Assembly (NCBI GenBank): GCA_040779345.1
Contig: JBFONU010000002.1
Coordinates: 124,001-188,000, forward strand
Source: Thalassotalea_H sp040779345
Lineage (GTDB): Bacteria; Pseudomonadota; Gammaproteobacteria; Enterobacterales; Alteromonadaceae
Direction of reading: 5' to 3'
Length of the DNA stretch: 64,000 nucleotides
In this document: one piece after another, positions 27,816 through 36,449 of the stretch
Layout of the letters: every line of letters starts with the position of its first letter
Position numbering within the stretch: the stretch's first letter is position 1
Position numbers and translations under genes: made by a program
Notes under the pieces: model-generated
Databases searched by the model: none
Told to the model about the DNA's origin: nothing
What the model saw: the letters and a program-made list of their open reading frames with translations, nothing else

Positions 27816-29300
27816 ATGAAATACACTGATTTAAGAGACTTTATTACTCAGCTTGAAAAGTTGGGGCAGTTGAAACGTATATCTCAGCCGATATCTACGG
27901 ACTTAGTGATGACCGAAATCAGCGATCGTACCTTACGAAAGGCGGGTCCTGCATTGCTATTTGAAAATCCCGTTAACAAAGAGGGTGAGCCAAGTGGTAT
28001 GCCTGTTCTGACCAATTTATTTGGTACCCCAGAACGCGTAGCATTAGCCATGGGACAGTCAGACGTTAATGCGCTTCGTGATGTTGGAAAATTACTAGCA
28101 AGGCTAAAAGAGCCAGAGCCTCCTAAAGGTTTTCGTGATGCGATGGATAAATTGCCGCTTTATAAGCAAGTATTAAATATGCCGGTCAAAGTCATTAAAA
28201 AGCCACTTTGCCAGCAAGAAGTTTACAGTGGTGATGACGTTGACCTAAGCAAGTTACCCATTCAAAAGTGTTGGCCAGGTGATGTTGCACCTTTGATTAC
28301 TTGGGGATTAACCGTGACTCGCGGTCCTCATAAAGAACGTCAAAATTTAGGTATTTATCGGCAACAACTTGTCTCTAAAAATAAAATTATCATGCGTTGG
28401 TTATCACATCGTGGTGGTGCATTAGATTTTCAAGAATTTAAAAAAGAAAACCCCGGTGAGAAGTATCCAGTTTCTGTGGCATTAGGGGCTGATCCAGCCA
28501 CTATTTTAGGGGCAGTAACACCTGTACCCGATACGTTGTCAGAATATGCCTTTGCAGGCTTATTACGCGGTGCTAAAACTGAAGTTGCTAAATGCATCAG
28601 CAATGAGTTGGAAGTGCCAGCAACCGCAGAAATTATTTTAGAAGGTTATATCGACCCTGAAGAGATGGCGCCAGAAGGGCCATATGGGGATCATACCGGC
28701 TATTATAATGAGGTTGATGACTTTCCTGTGATGACCGTCACTCATATTACACAACGTAAAAACCCTATTTATCATAGCACTTATACTGGCCGTCCACCTG
28801 ATGAACCCGCCATTCTAGGTGTTGCTTTGAATGAAGTATTTGTGCCTATTTTACAAAAGCAATTTCCAGAGATTCAGGATTTTTATTTACCACCAGAAGG
28901 TTGTTCTTATCGTTTAGCTGTTGTGACGATAAAAAAGCAATATGCTGGACACGCGAAACGCGTAATGATGGGAGTCTGGTCATTTCTTCGCCAATTTATG
29001 TATACTAAGTTTGTGATTGTTTGTGATGATGATGTGAATGCTCGAGATTGGAAAGATGTGATTTGGGCGATGACAACACGTATGGACCCAAGTAGAGATA
29101 CGGTGTTAATAGAAAATACCCCGATTGATTATTTAGATTTTGCTTCACCGGTTTCAGGCCTAGGTTCAAAAATGGGCTTAGATGCCACCAACAAATGGCC
29201 CGGCGAAACCAATAGAGAATGGGGAGAGCCGATTGTTATGGATGAAGACATTAAAATCGCCGTTGATGAAATATGGAATGAACTCAATATTGTTGAGTAA
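27816..29300 (+). CDS. ubiD: 3-octaprenyl-4-hydroxybenzoate decarboxylase UbiD
   Basis: The 494-residue enzyme decarboxylates the polyprenyl-hydroxybenzoate intermediate of ubiquinone synthesis using prenylated FMN, which is made by UbiX. The family core is clear: RTLRKAGPALLFENPV near the start, LGADPATILGAVTPVP, and EGPYGDHTGYYNEVDDFPVM, which holds the catalytic E-x-x-x-D/H region. GRPPDEPAIL then follows. The length matches E. coli UbiD (497). It is followed after 59 bases by fre, the gammaproteobacterial order ubiD-fre. A short inverted repeat (ACATCAT and ATGATGT) lies upstream near 27760 and may be regulatory, but this is weak. Confidence 0.97.
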   Translation: MKYTDLRDFITQLEKLGQLKRISQPISTDLVMTEISDRTLRKAGPALLFENPVNKEGEPSGMPVLTNLFGTPERVALAMGQSDVNALRDVGKLLARLKEPEPPKGFRDAMDKLPLYKQVLNMPVKVIKKPLCQQEVYSGDDVDLSKLPIQKCWPGDVAPLITWGLTVTRGPHKERQNLGIYRQQLVSKNKIIMRWLSHRGGALDFQEFKKENPGEKYPVSVALGADPATILGAVTPVPDTLSEYAFAGLLRGAKTEVAKCISNELEVPATAEIILEGYIDPEEMAPEGPYGDHTGYYNEVDDFPVMTVTHITQRKNPIYHSTYTGRPPDEPAILGVALNEVFVPILQKQFPEIQDFYLPPEGCSYRLAVVTIKKQYAGHAKRVMMGVWSFLRQFMYTKFVIVCDDDVNARDWKDVIWAMTTRMDPSRDTVLIENTPIDYLDFASPVSGLGSKMGLDATNKWPGETNREWGEPIVMDEDIKIAVDEIWNELNIVE

Positions 29301-29359
29301 CTCAAACTAATTAGAGCAAGAAAAGACGATAGTATATTGTCATAGAAATAGGTTAATAA

Positions 29360-30055
29360 ATGAAAGAAATACAATGCCAGGTTCAGTCAATAACACCACT
29401 AACTGAGAATGTTTATAAAGTATTATTAAAGCCTGAGCAAAAAATGGATTTTGTGCCAGGACAATACTTAAACTTTGTCATGAGTGAAGAAGATAAGCGG
29501 CCATTTTCTATTGCTAGTTCACCTTGTGATGAACTTATTGAAATGCAGATAGGTGCTTTTGGTGCTGACAGTTATCCAATGCAGGTGATTGAGCGGATTA
29601 AAGAAAATAGTACTGTTACTATTGAAATACCACTCGGTAATGCGGGGTTAAAACTTGACAGCCAACGACCTATATTATTACTTGCTGGTGGTACAGGCTT
29701 TTCATATATCAAGTCGATGTTTGAATATTTAGCTAATAAAAAATCAAATCAAGAAGTGGTTGTTTATTGGGGCTTACGTGAACCGAGTGCATGTTATGAA
29801 TTAGCTAAAACAACTGACACTATTAAGGCGTTAGCCAATGGTAAATTTTTTCCTGTTGTTGAATCACCAGATGAAAATTGGCAGGGGCGTGTAGGTATGG
29901 TGCATAAAGTAGTTATGGACGATATCAAAAACTTAGCTGATTATGATATATACATTGCTGGACGTTTCGATATGGTGGGTATTGTACGTGATGATTTTGT
30001 CGTAAAAGGTGCCGATATAAACCATATGTATGCAGATGCATTTGCCTATATTTAA
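29360..30055 (+). CDS. fre: NAD(P)H-flavin reductase Fre
   Basis: The 231-residue protein belongs to the ferredoxin reductase-like flavin reductases. KRPFSIASSP is the flavin-binding R-x-x-S/T motif, LLLAGGTGFSYIKSMFEYL the NAD(P)-binding motif, and YIAGRFDMVGIVRDDFV the C-terminal block. It reduces free riboflavin and FMN with NAD(P)H and supplies reduced flavin to other enzymes. Length agrees with E. coli Fre (233). It follows ubiD as in enterobacteria, with a terminator downstream. Confidence 0.94.
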   Translation: MKEIQCQVQSITPLTENVYKVLLKPEQKMDFVPGQYLNFVMSEEDKRPFSIASSPCDELIEMQIGAFGADSYPMQVIERIKENSTVTIEIPLGNAGLKLDSQRPILLLAGGTGFSYIKSMFEYLANKKSNQEVVVYWGLREPSACYELAKTTDTIKALANGKFFPVVESPDENWQGRVGMVHKVVMDDIKNLADYDIYIAGRFDMVGIVRDDFVVKGADINHMYADAFAYI

Positions 30056-30083
30056 TCAAATTTAATTCATCTAACAAGTAAGT

Positions 30084-30110
30084 AACCACCTATATTTAGG
30101 TGGTTTTTCT
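30084..30110 (+). terminator. Intrinsic terminator after fre
   Basis: AACCACCTA and TAGGTGGTT surround a short TATT loop, then a T run. It lies about 30 bases after the fre stop codon and isolates arfA from the ubiD-fre transcript. Confidence 0.88.
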
Positions 30111-30212
30111 TTAGAATTTCCGTTAATTTAAAAGACAACCCACGCATAGAGTTGAGGTTATTTAGTAAGAGAGTAACATTGGTAACGTTTCATTAATTAA
30201 AAAGGTAGAAAG

Positions 30213-30422
30213 ATGACTAAGAAAAAACAAAAAATGAATGTTGGACATTTGCAAGACAGCAAAACAGATATTGGACGGGGTGTAATTAACGATAACTTTC
30301 TAGCTGCTCTAGTAACATCAAAAGCATATAGGCAGCAAATCGTTATAGCGAAAAAAGGAAAAGGTTCGTTTAAACGTAAAGCAAAATATAAAGGGCAAGA
30401 GCCTTATTTAATGGCTGCTTAA
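30213..30422 (+). CDS. arfA: Alternative ribosome-rescue factor A (ArfA)
   Basis: The 69-residue basic protein resembles ArfA: GRGVINDNFLAALVTSKAYR matches the N-terminal half (I-x-D-N-x-L-x-A-L), and IAKKGKGSFKRKAKYKGQEP matches the basic K-G-K-G-S-Y-x-R-K ribosome-binding block. ArfA binds stalled ribosomes with an empty A site and recruits RF2 to release the peptide when tmRNA fails. GTAGAAAG precedes the ATG. A terminator-like hairpin starts at codon 64 and encloses the stop codon. This recalls the E. coli arfA arrangement, in which an RNase III-sensitive hairpin makes the message non-stop. The family call is strong; regulation is inferred. Confidence 0.88.
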   Translation: MTKKKQKMNVGHLQDSKTDIGRGVINDNFLAALVTSKAYRQQIVIAKKGKGSFKRKAKYKGQEPYLMAA

Positions 30423-30449
30423 GAAGTAGAAATTAAATAAGGTTTTTTT
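30402..30449 (+). terminator. Hairpin overlapping the arfA stop codon, followed by a T tract
   Basis: An 11-base perfect stem (CCTTATTTAAT at 30402-30412, ATTAAATAAGG at 30432-30442) continues, after a GG/AA internal mismatch, with CTGCTT pairing with AAGTAG (one G-U) around an AAG turn. The total is about 17 pairs. Seven T residues follow at 30443-30449. The arfA TAA (30420-30422) lies at the very tip. It may be both an intrinsic terminator and an RNase III substrate. Confidence 0.8.
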
Positions 30450-30642
30450 CAATGAGGCAATATCGATTTAATAATATTTGCAGATTAATAGCCTCATGTT
30501 TCCCTGATGACCCCGCTTAGTCTGCCTTTCTCCATATGATTCTCTTATAATAGAAGACTTACCTACTAGCTCATTAGGCATTCTCGGGATTGTAATGGTC
30601 ACTCATATTCATAATAAAAATGTGATGAAGGGGCGAAAGTGT

Positions 30643-30672
30643 GTAGTCTTTTTGACTGTAAAGAGAGACTAC
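30643..30672. repeat. Inverted repeat near the 3' end of the minus-strand gene at 30690
   Basis: GTAGTCT at 30643 and AGACTAC at 30666 form a seven-base perfect stem with a 16-base interior. It lies about 18 bases beyond the stop codon of the minus-strand gene. There is no T run on either strand, so a terminator role is uncertain; it could instead protect the 3' end. The rest of the 30450-30690 gap shows nothing I can identify. Confidence 0.4.
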
Positions 30673-30689
30673 TAATGAACGAGATGCTA

Positions 30690-31457
30690 TTAACTTAAAT
30701 ATCTTGCGCCTATTCTATAGCCTGGATCAAAACCATGCTTATAGCTTGAATGAAGCACCGTAAAGTTATTAATTGCGCCAACTTCACCGTATCCGGAGGG
30801 AGCACTCCAGGCTTGCTCTAGCAATACCGTGCCAAATAGCTTGTCAATTTCTGTATTTTTAAAAATATCATAGGTACCACGACGACCTTTTTCGTCAGGG
30901 TTAAGTTTATTTTCAACTTTTGCTTGAAGATAGGCTACAGCATTATCTATAAATAACGTTGAGGCTTTTCTTGGTTCCTGCTGTTCAGGATCGTCAGGGT
31001 TACGGGTGTAAAGTGAATAGATATTCTCATGAGTGTCATGACGATCACGGTGGAAATTTAAGTGAGGAAAGTTATTTTTGTGCCCCATATCAGCGATTTC
31101 AGCCCTTAAACACGCATTGCTAAAAAATATCACCCCAAACTCTTCAATTAATTTCTTAATGGGTAGGCAAAGTTCCATTTCTTGGCTGTGCAGTTTTAAA
31201 GTGGTAGGTTTTTCAAAATGAACAATAAGGCCAAAATTTTCAAAGCCAAAGGCGTGCTGGATCTCGGCTTTATTACATTGAGCAACGAGATCACCCGAAA
31301 GAAACTGTTGATAATGATGAATAATCTTAGCGGGGTAATTTTCTATGCCAATTTCAAGTCGGTATGAGTTTGAACCGACCAGAGAGTAAAGGGTATTTCG
31401 GATGCGATTAAAGTGCATTCTATCAGTTAAAAAAGTCATAGGATTATTGTCACTCAT
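30690..31457 (-). CDS. Possible Fe(II)/2-oxoglutarate-dependent oxygenase (TauD-like)
   Basis: The 255-residue cytoplasmic protein has no obvious close match in memory, but three features recall TauD/TfdA-type oxygenases. EEFGVIFFSNACL resembles the G-V-x-x-F strand, NFHRDRHDT gives a candidate H136-x-D138 metal motif, and VLHSSYKHGFDPGYRIGARY gives a C-terminal His236 with Arg248 and Arg252, the places for the third metal ligand and the 2-oxoglutarate carboxylate. These are visual matches only. The start overlaps the previous gene's stop by four bases (ATGA), so it is co-translated with the Cys-rich protein at 31454. Substrate is unknown. It could equally be an unrelated beta-fold protein. 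Confidence 0.5.
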   Translation of the reverse strand: MSDNNPMTFLTDRMHFNRIRNTLYSLVGSNSYRLEIGIENYPAKIIHHYQQFLSGDLVAQCNKAEIQHAFGFENFGLIVHFEKPTTLKLHSQEMELCLPIKKLIEEFGVIFFSNACLRAEIADMGHKNNFPHLNFHRDRHDTHENIYSLYTRNPDDPEQQEPRKASTLFIDNAVAYLQAKVENKLNPDEKGRRGTYDIFKNTEIDKLFGTVLLEQAWSAPSGYGEVGAINNFTVLHSSYKHGFDPGYRIGARYLS

Positions 31458-32086
31458 TTAGTCGTAAAAGGTGAGTTATCTGCTGAATCTAGATATTTTT
31501 TTGCTTCATGAAGTACATTTTCTCGTAAATTCTCGCCAATCACTCGCATATCATGATGCAAATTTTTCAGAACAAAAGTTTCTTTAGTGCTAATTTCTGG
31601 TTCCATAGAGTAAGTTAATGTGAACATAGATTGCGAAAAAGGCAGAACTTTAATTGACCACTCAAAGTGCAGTTTGTTTTTATATTTTATGGTTGATAAC
31701 GATTGGGCAATCAGTTTGGCATAAAATGGGGAGACAGAATAAAACCAAATTTTTGGTACTTTAATTAATTCATCATTGTCATTTTCATGACCTTCACAGC
31801 TCCAGCAGGGCATTAATAATCTTAAGGTGTAAATTGCATAAACAATTGGCACAACATGTTCTTCAATAGGAAATTTGTTTGGATCACTGGACATTTTTCG
31901 ACCTGCCTCAGCACAATCGATAGAACAATGGGCGGTAGAGGTTATCGAGGGATCATCTGGAAACGTCAGACGACAGCCAGGGCATGGACGTTCCTGCTTA
32001 TCCGAAGGTTGTTTTAATAAATTTACTAGCTCAATTTTTGTTCTAGTTTTTTCTTCCTGTTGGAATATCGCATCTTTTATTTTCAT
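31454..32086 (-). CDS. Cys-rich protein of unknown function, partner of the 30690 gene
   Basis: The 210-residue protein carries two Cys clusters that look like metal-binding knuckles. CPGC (C35, C38) with HCSIDC (C54, C58) forms one four-cysteine site, and CWSCEGH (C94, C97, H100) may form part of another. The remaining sequence is mixed and has no signal peptide or membrane helix. I do not recognise a family. It is the first gene of a two-gene minus-strand unit, overlapping the possible oxygenase by four bases, which suggests the two act together. A role in metal delivery, sensing or structural pairing is only an inference. About 80 bases separate it from hemY, so read-through from hemY cannot be excluded. 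Confidence 0.5.
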   Translation of the reverse strand: MKIKDAIFQQEEKTRTKIELVNLLKQPSDKQERPCPGCRLTFPDDPSITSTAHCSIDCAEAGRKMSSDPNKFPIEEHVVPIVYAIYTLRLLMPCWSCEGHENDNDELIKVPKIWFYSVSPFYAKLIAQSLSTIKYKNKLHFEWSIKVLPFSQSMFTLTYSMEPEISTKETFVLKNLHHDMRVIGENLRENVLHEAKKYLDSADNSPFTTK

Positions 32087-32165
32087 GACTCATAGCAACC
32101 AGCTAAGTTAATTGAATTACTCTATTAGATAAACTATAGCAGTAAATTCAAAACCTAGACTGAAA

Positions 32166-33356
32166 CTATTGTGCAATTACACGGTGCAATACTTCTATGG
32201 CTTTTGGTAATTCATTTTGTTTTTCAAGTACTCGGGCAAAGGTGATTAAGTCAACTTTATCGTACTGTTCACCCTCTAGCTGAACTAAAGAGTTAAACGC
32301 TTTTTCAGCCATTGACCATTGTTGTGAGCAAGCAGCTAAATGCGCTAAACAACTTAGCCATTTACTATTGTGCTGATCGTGATGCAGGTGCTTTTGAACG
32401 GCCTGAATTAATTCATCTGTTGAGCTTAATGGTAGTGTACGCATTTGTTTAAGTAACTTTTCATTTGCTCCCTTTTTAACAACGGGCAATAAAATTTTAC
32501 TTAAAGGTTGGTTGATATTATGTGCGGCTAATACTTGGCAATAGGCAAAAATAACTTGTTCTCGCTGCTTTACTTTTCGCGAAAGGTTATTCCAATAGCT
32601 ATTTAGGGTATCGTTATCGTGTTGTTGGATCTGCTCATTGAAGGCGCCAAAAAAAGCAGTAGCTTCCCACTTTTCAATGCTTTCATCTGTAAGTATTTTA
32701 CTTTTTCTTGCGGCAACGAGTTGCTCAATAACATAACTAAAGCGTTTTTCTATGAGGCTCAACTCTATTTCTTTTGCAAGTAACCTATCATCGTGGCCAA
32801 TTAGCTTATGATGTGAATCTATTAACTCGCGAGCTTGTGAGTATTCTTCATGATTAAGGAGTAATTGTACTGTGATCAATACTGATTCTAGGCCTACTTC
32901 TTTGAGGTTTTGCTGACTTTCATTCAACTGCGCAAGATAATGTGTGGTATTGCTTTTTAAGCCTTGTTTATCAGCAGCACTTGCTGCCAATAAGTAGGCA
33001 ATTTGTTCGAAGTTACTTGGCTCGGCACTTTTTACTAATAAGTGCTCGGCTTGTTGGTTGTCACCAAGGATATAAGCGGCAATGCCTTTTTGTAAGTTTT
33101 TAAGCGCTTTACGTTGACTCGCAAAAGCAATTTTATGCCATGTGCCAATACTTAAATTTAATCCTCCCCGGATAACCTTTAACGCAATAATCAAGACCAA
33201 AAATAAAGTGACTAACATCATCGAGGCTGTAACAACCGTTGACTCAATGGTGAGGTTACCCATGGCGATTAATATATAGCCTTTCTCACCGATTAACATA
33301 GGGCTGATTGCGATCGCACAAAAAAATAACACAATGAGCAGAATGATCTTTTTCAT
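32166..33356 (-). CDS. hemY: HemY, heme-biosynthesis-linked TPR membrane protein
   Basis: The 396-residue protein has two N-terminal membrane helices (IILLIVLFFCAIAISPMLI and STVVTASMMLVTLFLVLIIA). A soluble region of TPR-like helical repeats follows, with tandem pairs such as KALKNLQKGIAAYILGDNQQ and AEHLLVKSAE. This is the layout of proteobacterial HemY, whose role in heme synthesis is not settled; it is unrelated to Bacillus HemY (protoporphyrinogen oxidase). It ends the hemC-hemD-hemX-hemY series, and its start overlaps the hemX stop by one base. Confidence 0.88.
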   Translation of the reverse strand: MKKIILLIVLFFCAIAISPMLIGEKGYILIAMGNLTIESTVVTASMMLVTLFLVLIIALKVIRGGLNLSIGTWHKIAFASQRKALKNLQKGIAAYILGDNQQAEHLLVKSAEPSNFEQIAYLLAASAADKQGLKSNTTHYLAQLNESQQNLKEVGLESVLITVQLLLNHEEYSQARELIDSHHKLIGHDDRLLAKEIELSLIEKRFSYVIEQLVAARKSKILTDESIEKWEATAFFGAFNEQIQQHDNDTLNSYWNNLSRKVKQREQVIFAYCQVLAAHNINQPLSKILLPVVKKGANEKLLKQMRTLPLSSTDELIQAVQKHLHHDQHNSKWLSCLAHLAACSQQWSMAEKAFNSLVQLEGEQYDKVDLITFARVLEKQNELPKAIEVLHRVIAQ

Positions 33357-34750
33357 TAGACATCCTCACGTATAATATTTTGCTCAGTTTTTTGCTCTAT
33401 ATCCGTTTCCTGAGGAAGTTCTGAGGGAGGGGTATCCGTTGATAATGTCTCTTTAGGCGCTAAGTCCTTTTTGCTCTCAGAGTGAATATCCTCACTATTT
33501 AGCTTAAGTTTATCAGCGGTGACCTTATTGGTTAAAACGTTTCGAATAGCGTCTAACGAAAGTAATTTCGACGGGTAGTCATAACTGATCACTTCACTTT
33601 TCAGCCGTTCAATGCCTTGATAAAACTTTGCTGTTTCAAGGTGGCCCATATCAAAATACTGTATTAGCCATTGTTGTATTTCATTTAATGATTGCGTGAA
33701 TAAAGCCGATTTTTCTTCACTTGCCGCCCATTGAGCTTGTTGAAGTTTCAGTGCTAAGTTTTCTTTTAAATTTTGTTGATGATTTGGCGACATTAGTGGT
33801 TCAACGTCGCCGACTCTTCTTCTCACTGTAATAAAGTCGCTTAAAAATCTTTGCCATGTTTTAGCTAAGTTACTTCGCCAATCTTTAGCGTCTTCTGTTA
33901 ATTCAAGGTTCTCGCTTTTGCTTTGGCTATCAGGAATATTGGCCATTGAGAAACTGAGTTGAGGCAGTTGTTTGCTCATCGCTAATAACGTTAAGATAAC
34001 GTCTTCCGTTTTTAGTGTCGGCATAAGCTTTAACCCTTCAATATCTTCTCTAATAAGTTGACGAAGAGGTAAGTATTGTGGGTTATTTAGTTCATGAATG
34101 CGCGCGTCAGCATCAGCTAATAAATTAATGGCGGCACTCGTATCATGTTCAAGCCAAATGGTGCGACTGGCAATTCGAATAAGATATTCCGCTTCATGAA
34201 TTAACCAATCACTGGGTTGATTTTGTTTGAGTGTATTAAGCTGCTGTTCTAGTTGTTCAATGCGAGTTTGGCTGGTGTTGGTGATATCTGCAATGGCTTG
34301 ATTAACTCTGTCATCAATAACCGATTGTTGATTAGTGACTAATTGTTTAATGCGCTGTTCACTTGCTTTATTTAACGCGGTTAATTGTTCGACAATGGTT
34401 TCCGTTTGCTTTTTATTATCTAAATGATGTAAATAATACATACCGCCAACACCCGCGGCACTTGTTAAAGCAATGAATAAAGCGAATACGGCTGTTTTAG
34501 AAAGAGGCGTTGTATTTGTACTTTTCATGTTTTTTATCGGTGGCGTAGACGCTTTTTTCATTTGAACGGCCTGTTTTTCTTGTGAGCTTTCATTGTTTTT
34601 TACTGAAGTTACTTTTTCTTTAGTTTTATTGGTGTCAATACTCGCTGAAAGCTTGGCTAATTTTTCTTGGGTACTTTCTGGGGGAGTTGACGCCTTTGCT
34701 GCATCTTTTGATGAATTACTGCTGTCATTTGGGGGAGTGGTGTCAGTCAT
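33356..34750 (-). CDS. hemX: HemX, putative uroporphyrinogen-III C-methyltransferase-like membrane protein
   Basis: The 464-residue protein has a low-complexity N-terminus, one membrane helix (AVFALFIALTSAAGVGGMYY, residues about 88-108) and a long helical domain typical of HemX. The block EAEYLIRIASRTIWLEHDTS with AAINLLADADARIHELNNPQ is the family signature. Despite the annotation, HemX lacks a SAM methyltransferase fold and its function is unclear. It overlaps hemD by eight bases upstream and hemY by one base downstream, so the hem genes are translationally coupled. The acidic C-terminal tail is unusually long and rich in Glu and Thr. Confidence 0.88.
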   Translation of the reverse strand: MTDTTPPNDSSNSSKDAAKASTPPESTQEKLAKLSASIDTNKTKEKVTSVKNNESSQEKQAVQMKKASTPPIKNMKSTNTTPLSKTAVFALFIALTSAAGVGGMYYLHHLDNKKQTETIVEQLTALNKASEQRIKQLVTNQQSVIDDRVNQAIADITNTSQTRIEQLEQQLNTLKQNQPSDWLIHEAEYLIRIASRTIWLEHDTSAAINLLADADARIHELNNPQYLPLRQLIREDIEGLKLMPTLKTEDVILTLLAMSKQLPQLSFSMANIPDSQSKSENLELTEDAKDWRSNLAKTWQRFLSDFITVRRRVGDVEPLMSPNHQQNLKENLALKLQQAQWAASEEKSALFTQSLNEIQQWLIQYFDMGHLETAKFYQGIERLKSEVISYDYPSKLLSLDAIRNVLTNKVTADKLKLNSEDIHSESKKDLAPKETLSTDTPPSELPQETDIEQKTEQNIIREDV

Positions 34751-35504
34751 TCTTTGATTCCATTTTCAGCAATGTTGTTATAATTGAGTGATTATTAGCA
34801 CCATGAGTATTGACCACTTTTTGTAATCCCATTTGTCGTGCTGTTTGTGCGATACGCTCACTGACAACTAGCCATAAGCATGTGTTTTGCCAGTATTTAT
34901 CCGTAATATTAATTAAGTCTACTACACGTTTCAATAAAGCGTTACTGGTAATCACTATCACGTTAACTTTTTTCTCTTGCCAAGCTTCTATTTGTTCAGC
35001 TAAAACAGGTAACCATTGGCGTTGATAGCTTTCTAAATAGCTTACCGCTGCTCCTTTTTCACCAAGTTGTTCAGCAAGAAACTCTCGTCCACCATCTCCT
35101 CTAACGATGAGTATTTTTTTATGATCCAATGGTGCGTGATCAAACTGGGGTAAGGCAAGTATCCCCTCACTATTATGCTTGTCGGGGCATATCGCTTGAA
35201 TACCTAAGTTGGCTAAAGCATGTAAGGTTGTTTGACCAACAGCAATTACAGTGTGCTTGTTATTTACCCAATATTTTAATGGTAAGGCTTGATTGGCAAA
35301 CTCTACCGCAGCGGAACTGATGAAAATGATACTATCAGGATAAAACTGCTCAATTTGCTGGTTGATAAGTTGCTTAGTGGTGTTGAGTTGATAAGTAAAG
35401 AGCGGTTGGCATATTGAAGCAATGCCAACCTCTGTCAAAGCTTGTTGAAGTTGTAAGCCTTGTTGCTCTGGTCGAGTTATCGCTACCTTTAACTCATCAG
35501 ACAT
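34743..35504 (-). CDS. hemD: Uroporphyrinogen-III synthase
   Basis: The 253-residue enzyme cyclises hydroxymethylbilane with inversion of ring D. The family is fast evolving, but KVAITRPEQQGLQLQQAL at the N-terminus, SIIFISSAAVEF, HTVIAVGQTTLHAL, and KILIVRGDGGREFLAEQL then GAAVSYLESYQRQ are the HemD blocks. VNVIVITSNALLKRVVDL is the second domain's equivalent. It starts directly next to the hemC stop, with no gap, and overlaps hemX by eight bases. Confidence 0.92.
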   Translation of the reverse strand: MSDELKVAITRPEQQGLQLQQALTEVGIASICQPLFTYQLNTTKQLINQQIEQFYPDSIIFISSAAVEFANQALPLKYWVNNKHTVIAVGQTTLHALANLGIQAICPDKHNSEGILALPQFDHAPLDHKKILIVRGDGGREFLAEQLGEKGAAVSYLESYQRQWLPVLAEQIEAWQEKKVNVIVITSNALLKRVVDLINITDKYWQNTCLWLVVSERIAQTARQMGLQKVVNTHGANNHSIITTLLKMESKND

Positions 35505-36437
35505 TTATTGCTGCTCATAAACCTGTTTTAAAATGACATCAGCACCTTGGGAAAGTAATTTCTCAGCCAAGGTTAAACCAAGTTGTTCTGCATCAGCAGA
35601 CTTACCCGTGACTTCATTGGTAATAATTTCTGAGCCGTCAACAGCGCCAACTAATCCACGTAGATAAACGTTATCATTGTCAATAACGGCGTAACTACCG
35701 ATCGGTACTTGGCAGCCCCCTTCTAATGCACGGTTCATCGCTCGCTCAGCGAGCACTCTTATACGAGTGGTTTCGCAACCTAATGGGGCAAGTAATGCTT
35801 TGATTGTTTCATCATCGGTACGACACTCAATTCCTACCGCCCCTTGACCGTTAGCTGGCAGCATTACTTCTGGTTCAATAAATTCTTGAATGCGTTCAGG
35901 CATTTTTAAACGGATCATGCCAGCGGCGGCTAAAATAATGGCATCGTAATCGCCGTTATCTAATTTTGCTAAGCGAGTATTTACATTGCCACGTAAATCT
36001 CGAATGTCTAAATCTGGGCGTAATGCTTTAATTTGGCATTGGCGTCGTAGGCTTGATGTACCGACAACTGCGCCTTGAGGTAGTTCAGCAAAGCTTTTGA
36101 TGGTATTAGAGATAAACGCATCGCGAGGGTCTTCACGTGGACATATGATCTCAAGTCCTAAACCTTCTGGAAATTCTACTGGCACATCCTTCATTGAATG
36201 TACGGCAATATCAGCGCGATTTTCTAACATCGCTACTTCAAGCTCTTTAACAAATAGCCCTTTACCACCAACTTTTGCTAAAGGCGTGTCTAAAATAATG
36301 TCGCCTTTCGTTGTCATAGGCACAAGTTCAACTTTCACGTTCGGGTGAAAATGTTCTAGTTGCGCTTTTACATATTCGGCTTGCCAAAGAGCTAAGGCAC
36401 TTTTACGCGTGGCTATTCTTACCGTTGTTTGAGTCAT
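35505..36437 (-). CDS. hemC: Hydroxymethylbilane synthase (porphobilinogen deaminase)
   Basis: The 310-residue enzyme polymerises four porphobilinogen units. Visible motifs include VRIATRKSALALWQAEYVK, HSMKDVPVEFPEGL (with the catalytic Asp), GTSSLRRQCQIK, DLRGNVNTRLAKLD, and ALEGGCQVPIGSYAV, whose cysteine anchors the dipyrromethane cofactor. Length matches the family. It follows cyaY by 12 bases, a different neighbourhood from enterobacteria, where cyaA is divergent from hemC. cyaA is not in this window. Confidence 0.97.
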   Translation of the reverse strand: MTQTTVRIATRKSALALWQAEYVKAQLEHFHPNVKVELVPMTTKGDIILDTPLAKVGGKGLFVKELEVAMLENRADIAVHSMKDVPVEFPEGLGLEIICPREDPRDAFISNTIKSFAELPQGAVVGTSSLRRQCQIKALRPDLDIRDLRGNVNTRLAKLDNGDYDAIILAAAGMIRLKMPERIQEFIEPEVMLPANGQGAVGIECRTDDETIKALLAPLGCETTRIRVLAERAMNRALEGGCQVPIGSYAVIDNDNVYLRGLVGAVDGSEIITNEVTGKSADAEQLGLTLAEKLLSQGADVILKQVYEQQ

Positions 36438-36449
36438 GATGTTTCCTAA

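Noticed and set aside
30450..30690. Small RNA or gene in the gap after arfA
   Set aside because: No open frame with a ribosome site and no promoter-terminator pair was found; only a short inverted repeat is seen.
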